Translations under genes and position numbers: made by a program
Assembly: GCF_029961185.1 (NCBI RefSeq)
Contig: NZ_JASBQQ010000004.1
Coordinates: 1 to 64,000, forward strand
From: Albidovulum aestuarii
GTDB taxonomy: Bacteria; Pseudomonadota; Alphaproteobacteria; Rhodobacterales; Rhodobacteraceae
Length of the DNA: 64,000 nucleotides
Direction: 5' to 3'
Part shown: positions 49,596 through 59,174 of the stretch, piece by piece
Layout of the letters: each line of letters opens with the position of its first letter
How positions within the stretch are numbered: position 1 is the first letter of the stretch
The notes under the pieces: generated by a model
Databases searched by the model: none
What the model was told of the DNA's origin: nothing
What the model saw: the letters and a program-made list of their open reading frames with translations, nothing else

Positions 49596-50977
49596 AACGC
49601 CTTATCGAAAAGGGCCTGATGTTCGGCAATCTCGTGCCCGTCGAGAGCCCGGCGCTGGTCGAGCGCTATAACCGCGCGCTGAAGGCACTGACGGGGAAGG
49701 AGACGAAGCTTGCCGATTTCCACATCGACATCTCGGGCTATTCGCCCGAGGTGGGGGATGAACTGGGCGATCACCTTTACCTCAACGCCAATGGCTGCAA
49801 CCGGCAGTTCATCCTCCTGACCACCGACCAGAAGACCGCGCCGCTTCTCAACGCGAAATTCTCCACCTCGCGCGGCATCCTCACCCGCTTCATCGAGGAG
49901 AACGAGGCGCAGCTTTTCACCCTGACCGCCCGCGATGCGGTGGCGGGGGAATTGGAGAACACCGTCTACGACCTGAACGAGCCGAAGCGGCTGTTCGACA
50001 TCCGCCGCATCACCGTTGTCGCCGATACGACCGGTAATCATGTGGCCGAGGGGCAGAAGCTCTCGGGCCTCATCGACCGCTTCCGGACCGAGGAAGACGC
50101 CTGGTGGGATGACGTGCTGATCGGCGAGATGATCCAGCTCGCCGAAAAGACCGGCGATGTGACGCGGAACCCCGTGTCGCTGAAGGCCACCAGCTTTGAT
50201 CAGGGCAACTTCTGGACCGCGCATTTCGGCGGGCTTTATATCTTCCGCGATGTGGAGCATCCGGCAGCACTTTCCGTCGGGCCGAAGGAGAAGCTCGGTG
50301 CGCTGCCGGTCACCTATGTCTTTGACCTGTCCGACCGCAATCAGGTGGCGAAGCTTCTCGACATCAACGACCTTGTGGAGCCGATCCACGAGGCGCGCGG
50401 CGCCGATGCCGCTGCGATTCTGCGTCAGAAGATGGATTTCATCGTGGTCGCGGCGGCGGCGGAGCTTGGCCTCGATATCGGCCATGGCTCGCGCCGCGAT
50501 CTGAGGCAGGCGGCGGCCAGCATGGGGTCGCGGCTGCCCGAGGAGTTCCGGGGGCTCGCGGAACTGCTCAGATGGGTCGAAACCGGCGGCCGCTTCCCGC
50601 GCATCACCGCGATGCATCCGGCCTATTTCTACACGCTCCGCGCCAAGCCCCATGCCGACCGCGATCTGGTGAACATGCTTCTGGCAGAGCTTTCGCCCTT
50701 GGACGTGCGCCAGCTTTACATCTGCCACAAGGAGCTTTTCTACGACCTCTACCGGTCCTGGCCCGAGGCGAAGAAGGCCTTCGTCGCCGACTACCTCGAA
50801 CGGGAATACCAGATCGACAAGGCTGGCGCGCGGCGTGACCTCTTCGGGCCCGAGCCGGGCATGGCCGATACCGGGGTGGTGGTCGAAGCCGGACCGTGGA
50901 GTCGACGGACCAGCCGCAAAAAGGATATCGTCGATGCCGTCGGCCCCTGGGGGTCTGTCAGGAAGGACCGCAGATGA
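49592..50977 (+). CDS. DUF6638 family protein
   Basis: A 461-residue soluble protein. The text LIEKGLMFGNLVPVESPALV, KETKLADFHIDISGYSPEVG and QFILLTTDQKTAPLLNAKFS matches what I recall of DUF6638 proteins of Rhodobacterales; function unknown. Homologues start M-K-R-L-I-E-K, which corresponds here to TTG 49592, overlapping the DUF559 stop (TTGA); AAAGGA lies upstream. ATG 49619 would remove nine conserved residues. No TM helix or nucleotide motif. The ATGA overlap at its end couples it to the next gene. Confidence 0.82.
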   Translation: MKRLIEKGLMFGNLVPVESPALVERYNRALKALTGKETKLADFHIDISGYSPEVGDELGDHLYLNANGCNRQFILLTTDQKTAPLLNAKFSTSRGILTRFIEENEAQLFTLTARDAVAGELENTVYDLNEPKRLFDIRRITVVADTTGNHVAEGQKLSGLIDRFRTEEDAWWDDVLIGEMIQLAEKTGDVTRNPVSLKATSFDQGNFWTAHFGGLYIFRDVEHPAALSVGPKEKLGALPVTYVFDLSDRNQVAKLLDINDLVEPIHEARGADAAAILRQKMDFIVVAAAAELGLDIGHGSRRDLRQAAASMGSRLPEEFRGLAELLRWVETGGRFPRITAMHPAYFYTLRAKPHADRDLVNMLLAELSPLDVRQLYICHKELFYDLYRSWPEAKKAFVADYLEREYQIDKAGARRDLFGPEPGMADTGVVVEAGPWSRRTSRKKDIVDAVGPWGSVRKDRR

Positions 50978-51243
50978 TCGCCTTTGTCCGCCTCGCCGTC
51001 TTCGGCCTCATCGCCATGACGATCATGTACTGGCTCCTGTCGGTCTATTCTCGATCGGTGGAACGCGAACGGCTGGAAAAGGAATGGGACGCCGAGCAGG
51101 GCGGGGGTGAATCCGCTACCCGCGATGCCTATATCGAGGCCGGTATGAAGAGTTACGAGAAAAGCCTGCGGGCCAAGCTGATCTGGCTGGTCTATGTGGT
51201 GCCCACGCTCGCCGTGCTGGTGCTGATCTATCTGACGAACTGA
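50974..51243 (+). CDS. Small two-TM protein of the cluster
   Basis: An 89-residue protein with TM helices at about 3-24 (AFVRLAVFGLIAMTIMYWLL) and 68-87 (KLIWLVYVVPTLAVLVLIYL) separated by a charged helical loop (RERLEKEWDAEQGGG). Family not recognised. ATG 50974 overlaps the DUF6638 stop (ATGA) and has AAGGACCGCAG before it. The coupling argues that the DUF6638 protein acts with membrane partners. Confidence 0.8.
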   Translation: MIAFVRLAVFGLIAMTIMYWLLSVYSRSVERERLEKEWDAEQGGGESATRDAYIEAGMKSYEKSLRAKLIWLVYVVPTLAVLVLIYLTN

Positions 51244-51260
51244 GCCCGGGGGTGGCGGTT

Positions 51261-51935
51261 ATGAAATACGCGAAATGGACGATCCTGACGCTTCTGGCGC
51301 TGACCGTGATCGGGTTCTTCCACTACACGCTGCCGCAGCATGACATCGTGCGGGTGGTGAACACCTATCAGGAACGGCAGGACCTGAACGACTGGACCCG
51401 CATTTTCTGGTCGAGCCCGGATGATCAGTCCGGCACGCTCGTCAACCGCGATGTGCAGTTCATCCAGACGGTCAAGGCCAACGGCAAGCCGATGGTCTAC
51501 CGCAATGAGGATACAAGCTGGTCCTGGCCGCCTTACTTCAAGTTCGACACCGCCAACCTGCAGACCGAGGCGGAGGATCTGAAATCAACCGCCGCCGCCC
51601 CACAATGGGTCTCTGTCACCCATTACGGCTGGCGCATCGTCTACTTCTCGGCCTTTCCTAATGCGATCTCGATCAAGCCGGTCGACGGGCCGGATGCGAC
51701 CATCATCCCGTGGTTCAACATCTTCTTCTTCGTTTTCCTTGCTGTGATCCTTCTGGTGCTGCGCCGCATGTGGCTGCAGTTCCGCGAACGCTCCATCGAC
51801 CCGGTGCTGGAAGATGTGAGCGAAGCCTGGGATGGGGTCGAGGACCGTGCCGACGCCGCCGCTGGCCGCGCGCGGGGAGTCTGGGGCCGGTTCAGGGCCT
51901 GGCTCGGGACGTGGAAGGGCAAGCCGCGCCCTTGA
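51261..51935 (+). CDS. DUF1523 family membrane protein
   Basis: A 224-residue protein with an N-terminal TM helix (about 5-23), a periplasmic domain of about 120 residues with HDIVRVVNTYQERQDLNDWT and NEDTSWSWPPYFKFDTANLQ, and a second TM helix (about 154-174) followed by a basic, Ala-rich cytoplasmic tail. The wording matches DUF1523, a family of unknown function in Rhodobacterales. ATG 51261 was chosen because GGGGGTGG lies at the right distance; GTG 51252 is possible. Last gene of the cluster; converges on ppc 11 bp away. Confidence 0.85.
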   Translation: MKYAKWTILTLLALTVIGFFHYTLPQHDIVRVVNTYQERQDLNDWTRIFWSSPDDQSGTLVNRDVQFIQTVKANGKPMVYRNEDTSWSWPPYFKFDTANLQTEAEDLKSTAAAPQWVSVTHYGWRIVYFSAFPNAISIKPVDGPDATIIPWFNIFFFVFLAVILLVLRRMWLQFRERSIDPVLEDVSEAWDGVEDRADAAAGRARGVWGRFRAWLGTWKGKPRP

Positions 51936-51946
51936 CCGGCAGCCGG

Positions 51947-54613
51947 TCAGCCGGTCCAGCCGAGACCGGCGGCGATGCAGTTCATCGATTGCATCAGGGG
52001 CACCGTGGTTCGCGCGGCATGACCTGACCGTGCCTCGCCCAGCAATGCCACCTGCATCCGGTTGATCCGGTCCAGCTGCGGCCGGACCCGTTCGAACCGG
52101 CCGAGCATCATCGGGAACCGTGCACCGACCTCCTTGCTGCCGGTCAGGAACCGGATCGCGGCGATGGACCGGTCGTATTCCGCCCCGACGGCCCCAAAGA
52201 TCGCATCGCGGACAGCGTCCTTTTCCACAAGTGAAGCGTAGCGCGCCGCGACCTCCATATCCGTCAGCAACAGCGACTTCTCCACCTCGTCCACAATCAG
52301 CCGGAAGAGCTTGTGGCGCGTGAACATCTCGGCCAGAAGCCGGTCGCCCTCGGCCCCGCGCACCTGCCGGAATGAGGCGATGGCACTGCCGAACCCGTAC
52401 CAGCCGGTCAGAAGATGCCGGTTCTGCGACCAGGCAAAGACCCAGGGAATAGCGCGAAGGTCCGAAAGCCCACCCGCGCCGAACCGCCGCGCGGGGCGCG
52501 AGCCGATGCGCAGCATCGCCAGTTCCTCGACCGGGCTCGCCTGCAGGAAATACTGCATGAATTCCGGCCGGTGCAGCAGGTTCGAATACGCCGCCTGGGA
52601 CATGCCGGCCAGCGCCTCCAGCGCGTCGTCATGTTCGGGGTTCGGAACCGGTTTCACCGTGGCCAGCGAATGCGACAGGACCGAGGCGGCCAGAAGCTCC
52701 AGTTGATTGAGCGCGGTGCCGCGATTGGCATATTTCGACGACACGACCTCACCCTGTTCGGTCAGCCGCAGGCGGCCATTGATGGTGCCGAAGGGCTGGG
52801 CGGCAATTGCACGTTCGGTGGGCGCCCCGCCCCGGCTGACCGATCCGCCACGGCCATGGAAGAAGACCGGTTGCAGATCGTGCCGCGCCAGCGTTTGCGA
52901 TATCCGCCTTTGCGCCTTTTCCAATTCCCATGTCGAACAGACGAAACCGCCATCCTTGTTGCTGTCGGAATAGCCGAGCATGACCTCGACCGTCCCCGCA
53001 TTGCTGCGGATCGAGCGGCGGGCGACCGGAACCGAAAGGAGGTCGTCAAAGACCGCAGGGGCTGCGCGCAGGTCGTCGATCGTCTCGAACAGCGGCACCA
53101 CGGCGAGGTCGATCTTTTCGGCCCCAAACCCGGCATAGCGTGCCAGCAGGTAAACGCCGAGGATATCGTCGCTGGACCTTGTCATCGACAGGATGAACGG
53201 GCCCACCGCATCAGGGTCGTCGCCATGGCGGATCTCGCGCATGAGACCAAGGAGGTTCAGCAACTCATTGGCATTGGCGCTGAGACGCGCGCGGTCGGGC
53301 CATGCAAGGTCGGGCAGGGCAATCTCGCGCCTCAGCCGCGCCGACCAGTCGGCACTGCCATAATCCGGCGCCGGGCCGCTCAGCCCCCAGATCTCGGCCA
53401 GAACGGCGGTCGTCACTGTCGAGTTCTGGCGGATGTCGAGCGTCATGGTGCGGAAGCCGAAGGCCTCGGCCTGCCATCGGATCGGGCGCACATGCCGCTC
53501 CGCCGCCCGGGCCGCGCCGATCTCGATCAGCGCCGCCTCGACCGTGGCGAGGTCGGCGACGAAATCCGTGGCGGCGCGATAAGCGCCCGGCGCGGTGGAA
53601 AGGGTCGCCCGGATACGGTCCGCCATGGCGGTCAGGGCCTGACGAAAGACCTCGCCCGGATTGCGCTTTTCAGAGGCTTCGGGCGATGCCCCCCGCGCGA
53701 TGACTGCGCGGATGCGGGCCTCGGTCGCGGGTGGGATCTTTACGATCAGCGAACTGATGCTGATCCGTGCCGACGCCGCGCCCAGCCCGGCAAGATAGCG
53801 TTCCAACACAGCTTTCCGCGCCTGTCCGACAGCCAGACGCGTCATGTCCGTCGTCACATTCGGATTGCCGTCGCGGTCGCCGCCGATCCAGGAATGAAAC
53901 CGGATGCAGGGCTTTACCTCGCCCGCCTTGCCGAAATGGCTTTCCTTAGCGGTGGCAAAACGTTCGAAGAGTTGCGGCACCGCGTCAAAGACGCTGTCGC
54001 GGAAAAACTGCAGGCCCCATTCGATCTCGTCCTTCAGGCTCGGCCGCTCGCGGCGCAATTCGCCGGTCATCCACAGAAGGTCGATTTCGCCCTCGATATC
54101 TAACAGCAGGTCCTCGCGCTCGCGCGGGGTCCAGCGCTGGGTTTCAAGCGCCACCAGCAGCCGGTAGATGCGCCGGTGGATTTCCAGTACCGTGACCCGT
54201 TTCGCCTCGGTCGGGTGGGCGGTCAGCGTCGGGCCGACCGACAGCCGGTCGGCGAGCGCGGTGAAACTCGCGGCATTCAGCCCCGCCGCATTCTCGGCCA
54301 GCACCTTGGCGAAACTGCCCTCGACCGCGGCCGCACCGTCGCGCGCCTCGGTCTGGCGGCGGTCGCGCATGGCGGCATTCTCGTCGATGATCTTCAGCAG
54401 CTGGAACCAGATATTGATCGCCTGAAGGCAGGGAATACTGTCCTCGCCCATGGGAAGCGGCGCTTCGCCCGTGTCGATCAGGTCGGCGATCTGTGGCGCG
54501 CGGCGGCGGATGACATTCCGCCACAGCGCCCCGAGTTCACGGCGCAGCTCTGCCGCATAGTCCGGCTCGCCGCGCCCGTCTTCTGCCCGCTGCAGGTCCG
54601 GTGCGGCGCCCAT
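51947..54613 (-). CDS. ppc: Phosphoenolpyruvate carboxylase
   Basis: Carboxylates PEP to oxaloacetate. In the serine cycle it is the step that fixes CO2. The 888-residue protein has the active-site VGPTLTAHPTEAKRVTVLEI (catalytic His), a conserved CIRFHSWIGGDRDGNPNVT, and the second signature VMLGYSDSNKDGGFVCSTWE; FHGRGGSVSRGGAPTERAI provides the bicarbonate/PEP loop. Near-normal length. It is the last gene of the leftward sgaA-mtkA-mtkB-hprA-ppc operon, three bases after the hprA stop. Confidence 0.96.
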   Translation of the reverse strand: MGAAPDLQRAEDGRGEPDYAAELRRELGALWRNVIRRRAPQIADLIDTGEAPLPMGEDSIPCLQAINIWFQLLKIIDENAAMRDRRQTEARDGAAAVEGSFAKVLAENAAGLNAASFTALADRLSVGPTLTAHPTEAKRVTVLEIHRRIYRLLVALETQRWTPREREDLLLDIEGEIDLLWMTGELRRERPSLKDEIEWGLQFFRDSVFDAVPQLFERFATAKESHFGKAGEVKPCIRFHSWIGGDRDGNPNVTTDMTRLAVGQARKAVLERYLAGLGAASARISISSLIVKIPPATEARIRAVIARGASPEASEKRNPGEVFRQALTAMADRIRATLSTAPGAYRAATDFVADLATVEAALIEIGAARAAERHVRPIRWQAEAFGFRTMTLDIRQNSTVTTAVLAEIWGLSGPAPDYGSADWSARLRREIALPDLAWPDRARLSANANELLNLLGLMREIRHGDDPDAVGPFILSMTRSSDDILGVYLLARYAGFGAEKIDLAVVPLFETIDDLRAAPAVFDDLLSVPVARRSIRSNAGTVEVMLGYSDSNKDGGFVCSTWELEKAQRRISQTLARHDLQPVFFHGRGGSVSRGGAPTERAIAAQPFGTINGRLRLTEQGEVVSSKYANRGTALNQLELLAASVLSHSLATVKPVPNPEHDDALEALAGMSQAAYSNLLHRPEFMQYFLQASPVEELAMLRIGSRPARRFGAGGLSDLRAIPWVFAWSQNRHLLTGWYGFGSAIASFRQVRGAEGDRLLAEMFTRHKLFRLIVDEVEKSLLLTDMEVAARYASLVEKDAVRDAIFGAVGAEYDRSIAAIRFLTGSKEVGARFPMMLGRFERVRPQLDRINRMQVALLGEARSGHAARTTVPLMQSMNCIAAGLGWTG

Positions 54614-54616
54614 CGC

Positions 54617-55588
54617 TCAGGCCACCCGGTCCTGCGGCTCCCGGCCTTCGAAGAAGTCCTGAAGGTTCTGCAGCACACGCATTCCCATCCCCTCGCGCGT
54701 CTCGCGCGTGGCGGACCCCAGATGCGGCAACATGACGAGGTTGTCGGCATCCTTGAGGTCGGGGTGGATCAGCGGCTCGCGTTCAAAGACATCAAGCCCC
54801 GCGCCGCCGATGGTACCGAACCAAAGGGCCTGCGCCAGCGCGTGTTCGGCCACGACCTCACCGCGCGCGGTGTTGATCAGGAAGGCCGTCGGCTTCATCA
54901 GGTCCAGCCTGCGCGCATTGATCAGGTGCCGGTTCGCAGCACCGCCGGGGCAGTGGAGCGAGACGAAATCGCATTGCGGCAAGAGGTCCTCGACCGTGTC
55001 GACCTGCACCGCGTTGTAGCGGGCCAGGATTTCTGGTGCGACCTTGGACCGGTTCTGGACCAGGATCTTCATGCCGAACCCATGATGGGCGCGCTGCGCC
55101 ATCGCCTGACCGATGCGGCCAAAACCGATGATGCCCAAAGTCGCGCCCGACACCTTGGTGCCGATGAGATGCGTGGGCCGCCAGCCGGTCCAGCGCCCCT
55201 CGCGCAGTTCCCGTTCACCCTCGCCCGCCCGCCGGGCCACCATCAGCATCAGCGTCATGGCGATATCGGCGGTGCATTCCGACAGCACGTCGGGCGTGTT
55301 CGTCACCGCGATGCCGTGCGATTTCGCGGCCTCGGTGTCGATATGGGCAAAGCCCACACCATAATTGGCAAGGATGCGGGTCCGGGTCTTGGGCAGATCG
55401 AAGACCGGGGCGGGCAGACGGTCGGTCACGGTCGGCAGAACCGCGTCGTAATCGGCCATCGCCGCCCTTATGTCATCCGGCCCCAGAGGCCGGTCGTCGC
55501 GATTGATGGTCAGGTCAAAGACCTCGGCCATCTTTGCCTCGACCGCTTCGGGCCAGCGCCGCGTGACAAGCACTCTGGGTTTCGTCAT
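54617..55588 (-). CDS. hprA: D-2-hydroxyacid dehydrogenase, probable serine-cycle hydroxypyruvate reductase
   Basis: A 323-residue NAD(P)H enzyme that in this operon should reduce hydroxypyruvate to D-glycerate, which GckA then phosphorylates. The cofactor motif is LGIIGFGRIGQAMAQRAHHG, the catalytic Arg is in INTARGEVVAEHAL, Glu in AGLDVFEREPLIHP and His in MLPHLGSATRETREG. VQNRSKV after the second strand has a basic residue that may favour NADPH. GGAGAC precedes the ATG. Assignment of substrate rests on its place between mtkB and ppc; a paralogue lies at 28607-29593. Confidence 0.88.
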   Translation of the reverse strand: MTKPRVLVTRRWPEAVEAKMAEVFDLTINRDDRPLGPDDIRAAMADYDAVLPTVTDRLPAPVFDLPKTRTRILANYGVGFAHIDTEAAKSHGIAVTNTPDVLSECTADIAMTLMLMVARRAGEGERELREGRWTGWRPTHLIGTKVSGATLGIIGFGRIGQAMAQRAHHGFGMKILVQNRSKVAPEILARYNAVQVDTVEDLLPQCDFVSLHCPGGAANRHLINARRLDLMKPTAFLINTARGEVVAEHALAQALWFGTIGGAGLDVFEREPLIHPDLKDADNLVMLPHLGSATRETREGMGMRVLQNLQDFFEGREPQDRVA

Positions 55589-55600
55589 CGTGAAGTCTCC

Positions 55601-56494
55601 TCAGGCCGCTTCTTTCTTCATTACCCGCGCGATCGTCTCGCCGATGATCGAGGGATGCTCTGCCACGGTTACACCCGCCGCCGAAAGGATTTCCACCTTT
55701 TCTGACGCGCTTTCGCCAAAGGCCGAGATGATCGCACCGGCATGGCCCATCGTGCGGCCCTTCGGCGCGGTCAGACCCGCGATATAGGCGATGACCGGTT
55801 TGGTCATGTGGTTCTGGATGTATTCCGCCGCCTCGGCTTCCTGCGGTCCGCCGATCTCGCCGATCATGCAGATGACATGGGTGTCGGGATCGGCTTCGAA
55901 CTGCTCCAGGATATCGCGGAACGAAGAGCCGTTGATCGGGTCGCCACCGATGCCGACGGAGGTCGAAACCCCGATGCCGCGATCCTTGAGCTGCTGGGCA
56001 GCCTCATAGCCAAGCGTGCCTGAACGGCCAACGATACCGACATGGCCGGGCAGGTAGATATGGCCCGGCATGATGCCGCAAAGCGCCTTGCCCGGGCTGA
56101 TCGTGCCCGCGCAGTTCGGCCCGGTCAGCACCATGCGGCGCTCTTTCGGGTAGCGGTACATGTAACGCTTCACCCGGATCATGTCCTGTGCCGGGATGCC
56201 GTCGGTCACGCAGACCGCGTAGCGGATGCCGCCATCGGCCGCTTCCATGATGCTGTCCGCCGCAAAGGGGGGCGGCACGAAGACGAGGCTCGTATTCGCG
56301 CCGGTCGCCTCGACGGCTTCCTTGACGGTGTTGAAGACCGGCACGCCATGGGCGGTCTCGCCACCCTTGCCCGGCACGACACCACCGACGACATTGGTGC
56401 CGTATTCGATCATTTCCTTTGTGTGAAAGCTCGCGAGGCGTCCGGTGATGCCCTGGACGATGACGCGGCTGTCGCGGTCGAGATAGATGCTCAT
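55601..56494 (-). CDS. mtkB: Malate-CoA ligase (malate thiokinase) small/alpha-type subunit
   Basis: A 297-residue SucD-like subunit carrying the CoA-binding domain (VIVQGITGRLASFHTKEMIE) and the phosphohistidine in PKGRTMGHAGAIISAF. It pairs with MtkA to make malyl-CoA from malate, CoA and ATP. SucD of the TCA cycle is very similar; the call of MtkB rests on the adjacency of mtkA, sgaA, hprA, ppc and mclA. It overlaps mtkA by one base (TGATG). Confidence 0.93.
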   Translation of the reverse strand: MSIYLDRDSRVIVQGITGRLASFHTKEMIEYGTNVVGGVVPGKGGETAHGVPVFNTVKEAVEATGANTSLVFVPPPFAADSIMEAADGGIRYAVCVTDGIPAQDMIRVKRYMYRYPKERRMVLTGPNCAGTISPGKALCGIMPGHIYLPGHVGIVGRSGTLGYEAAQQLKDRGIGVSTSVGIGGDPINGSSFRDILEQFEADPDTHVICMIGEIGGPQEAEAAEYIQNHMTKPVIAYIAGLTAPKGRTMGHAGAIISAFGESASEKVEILSAAGVTVAEHPSIIGETIARVMKKEAA

Positions 56495-57690
56495 CAGACG
56501 GCCCTCAGCTTGGAGTTCTGGGTCTTGTCATTCTGCCATGCAGTCACGGCACGTTCGGCGGCTTCCATCAGCGTGGTGGCGCGGATGATCGGCAGGCCGG
56601 ATTGGGCAAGGATCTTCTGACCCTCTTCCACATTGGTGCCCGCAAGACGGACGATGACCGGGACATCGACCGGGTTCTGGGTCAGCGCCTGGACGACGCC
56701 CTCGGCCACCCAGTCACAGCGGTTGATCCCGGCGAAGATGTTGACCAGAACCGCCTGCACATTCGCATCCGACAGAACCAGCTTGAAGGCTTTCGCCACC
56801 CGCTCGGGCGTGGCACCGCCACCGATATCGAGGAAGTTCGCAGGCTCGCCGCCCGCCAGCTTAATCGTGTCCATCGTCGCCATCGCGAGACCCGCGCCAT
56901 TGACGATGCAGCCGATATTGCCGGTCAGACCGATATAGTTCAGGCCCCGGTCGGCCGCGCGCGCCTCGCGCGGGTCTTCCTGGCTCTTGTCGCGCAGTTC
57001 CGCCACATGCGGATGACGGAACAGAGCATTGCCGTCGAAGGTCATCTTGGCGTCGAGCGCAAGGATGCGGTCGTCCGAGGTGATGACAAGCGGGTTGATC
57101 TCCACCATGGTCGCGTCAAGCTCGGTGAAGGCGCGGTAGCAGCCCTGCAGGGTGCGGACCATCTGCTGGGTCAGCTTCGCCGGAATGCCAAGGGCAAACG
57201 CAATCTCACGCGCCTGGAATTCCTGCAGGCCGACGGCCGGTTCGACGGTCGAACGGACGATCGACTCGGGCTTCTCTGCCGAGATTTCCTCGATCTCCAT
57301 CCCACCTTCGGACGAGGCGACGATCATCACCCGCTGCGAGGTGCGGTCAAGAACGAAGCCCAGATAGATCTCCTGCTCGAACGCTACTGCCGCCTCAACA
57401 TAGACGCGGTAGACGCCCTTGCCCTCGGGCCCGGTCTGATGCGTCACCAGCTTCTTGCCGAACATCTCGTCAGCGGCATCGAGGATCTCGCCCTCGCTGT
57501 CGCACAGCTTCACGCCACCGGCCTTGCCCCGGCCACCGGCATGAACCTGCGCCTTGACGATCCAGCGGTTGCCGCCCAGTTCGCGGGCGCGGTAGGCTGC
57601 CTGTTCGGGGCTGTAGGCCAGCCCGCCATCGGGGACTGTGACCCCAAACCGGCCGAGGATTTCCTTGGCCTGATATTCATGAATGTCCAT
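56494..57690 (-). CDS. mtkA: Malate-CoA ligase (malate thiokinase) large/beta-type subunit
   Basis: A 398-residue ATP-grasp SucC-like subunit. It begins [20 protein letters not shown] and has [40 protein letters not shown] and [20 protein letters not shown]. From memory, [20 protein letters not shown] and the rest are closer to Methylobacterium MtkA than to TCA-cycle SucC. Role: ATP-dependent malyl-CoA formation, feeding MclA, which splits it to acetyl-CoA and glyoxylate. 26 bp separate it from sgaA. Confidence 0.93.
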   Translation of the reverse strand: MDIHEYQAKEILGRFGVTVPDGGLAYSPEQAAYRARELGGNRWIVKAQVHAGGRGKAGGVKLCDSEGEILDAADEMFGKKLVTHQTGPEGKGVYRVYVEAAVAFEQEIYLGFVLDRTSQRVMIVASSEGGMEIEEISAEKPESIVRSTVEPAVGLQEFQAREIAFALGIPAKLTQQMVRTLQGCYRAFTELDATMVEINPLVITSDDRILALDAKMTFDGNALFRHPHVAELRDKSQEDPREARAADRGLNYIGLTGNIGCIVNGAGLAMATMDTIKLAGGEPANFLDIGGGATPERVAKAFKLVLSDANVQAVLVNIFAGINRCDWVAEGVVQALTQNPVDVPVIVRLAGTNVEEGQKILAQSGLPIIRATTLMEAAERAVTAWQNDKTQNSKLRAV

Positions 57691-57716
57691 TCGCGAGCCT
57701 CCTCCGCCCGTGGTAT

Positions 57717-58964
57717 TTATTCAGCCGCCATCGCGGATTGATAATGCCGGTCCAGCCCTGCCTGAACCGCGCCCATGTCGATCTCGGCGCCCATCTCCTT
57801 CATCGCGACGGCAAAGCGCATGACGATATCGGTGATGGCCCGTTCCGAAAGCTGGTTCAGGATGCCGATGCGGACCTGAACGGGTTCGCTGAGCGTCGGC
57901 CAGATGCCGAAGCCCTTGGCGCGGCAGCCCTGCACCAGTTCCTTTTCGCGGCCCGCAAGCGAGGCGGGCAGGTTCAGGACGACAAGGCTGGTCATGTTCG
58001 AGGTCACATCGCAGCCCATCGCCGTGACGGCATCGCGCAGTGCCTTTTCGTGGAACGCATAGTCGCGGGCCTTCTGCGCGCGGCCATGCTGAAGCGTGAT
58101 GCGCAATGCCTCATGGAAAGCAGCGACGGCATAGCCCGAATGGGTGCGGTGATAGGAACCGGCGGCGACATCCTTGCCGTCGACGATACCCCAGTGGCGC
58201 GCTTCCAGCACCGGGTTGTGGACGTAAGAGGCGCAGCCATTGGCGCGCACATGGGCGATATAGCGATCGGTGAAGCTGACCGGCGCATAGGTGAGCGGCA
58301 GGCAAAGGACGCCCTTCTGCGGGCACGACGCCCAGCCGACCACGCCCGGATAGGCGTCGATGGAAAAGTCGGCGATCCCGAGGGAAGAGACCGCGTCCAC
58401 GAGCCCCATCGCACCATGCCGCTCGCAGGCATCCGAGAAACCCTGAAGATCATTGATCCGGCCCGAACCGGTTTCCCAATGCGCCATGAAGGCCCATTTC
58501 GGTTTCTTGCTGGCCAGCGCCTTCTCGACGATTTCGCCCGTCACCGACTGGCCATGCGGCACATTGATGATGGTGACCGACGCGGCCTGCGGGTCCATTG
58601 CATTCGCGGCCAGTTCCTCGCGGGTCGCGGCTTTCATGCGGATCGTCAGACCGTCGATGCCGGAAAAGGTGCCGTTGACGAAGGCCACGACCGTGTCGCC
58701 CGGCAGGATCGCGCCCAGCATACAGTCGAGGCCGGAAAAGCCGGTGCCGCCGACGCCGTAGGTGTAGGTGTTCTTGGTGCCCCAGACCTGCCGCAGCATC
58801 TCCTTGCACTCGATCATGCCGCGCAGCACGTCGGCCTGCATGTGATCGGCAAGGCCGGTCTGGGCAAAACGCGCCAGAACCCGCGGGTCGGTATTGCCGG
58901 GGCCGGGGCCCGCCGCAAGCGTCTCGGGAATGTCGAGCTGCGGGAAGATCGTCATATCATTCAT
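57717..58964 (-). CDS. sgaA: Class V aminotransferase, probable serine-glyoxylate aminotransferase
   Basis: A 415-residue PLP enzyme that, in the serine cycle, moves the amino group of serine to glyoxylate, giving hydroxypyruvate and glycine. [14 protein letters not shown] near the start, [20 protein letters not shown], the PLP-binding Asp in [20 protein letters not shown], and the Schiff-base Lys in [14 protein letters not shown] are visible. Some features (the CPQKG site, length) differ a little from classic SgaA, so an alanine-glyoxylate or related activity is possible. ATG 58964 gives [13 protein letters not shown]. First gene of the leftward operon. Confidence 0.85.
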   Translation of the reverse strand: MNDMTIFPQLDIPETLAAGPGPGNTDPRVLARFAQTGLADHMQADVLRGMIECKEMLRQVWGTKNTYTYGVGGTGFSGLDCMLGAILPGDTVVAFVNGTFSGIDGLTIRMKAATREELAANAMDPQAASVTIINVPHGQSVTGEIVEKALASKKPKWAFMAHWETGSGRINDLQGFSDACERHGAMGLVDAVSSLGIADFSIDAYPGVVGWASCPQKGVLCLPLTYAPVSFTDRYIAHVRANGCASYVHNPVLEARHWGIVDGKDVAAGSYHRTHSGYAVAAFHEALRITLQHGRAQKARDYAFHEKALRDAVTAMGCDVTSNMTSLVVLNLPASLAGREKELVQGCRAKGFGIWPTLSEPVQVRIGILNQLSERAITDIVMRFAVAMKEMGAEIDMGAVQAGLDRHYQSAMAAE

Positions 58965-59066
58965 CGGGCGGGGCTCCACAAATTCTGGCTGTGCCGGATC
59001 ACTCCGGTGTCAGGATTCAGATAATCGGGCTTGCCGTCGCGTCACAACCTGCGTTACTCCTGCTTT

Positions 59067-59159
59067 TGGGTATCCAGTTAGGTGGGTAAAAACCTACCCA
59101 TAATGGTATGAATACTGAGGTATACCGAAAAACGACCAACCAGAATGGGTAGGTTTTTA
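59067..59159. promoter_or_regulatory. Divergent control region of the serine-cycle island
   Basis: AT-rich stretch between sgaA and the NarL-type regulator. It has a perfect 14-bp inverted repeat (TAAAAACCTACCCA at 59087-59100 and its complement at 59146-59159, 45 bp apart), a dyad TGGGTA-N6-TACCCA at 59083-59100, further TGGGTA boxes at 59067 and 59146, and GGTAT-N12-ATACC at 59105-59126. Likely operators for divergent control. Confidence 0.65.
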
Positions 59160-59174
59160 GAAAAAGGCCAATGA

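Noticed and set aside
49081-49600. Classical insertion sequence
   Set aside because: No transposase motif and no target duplication found; only the hairpin repeats and a DUF559 gene are supported.
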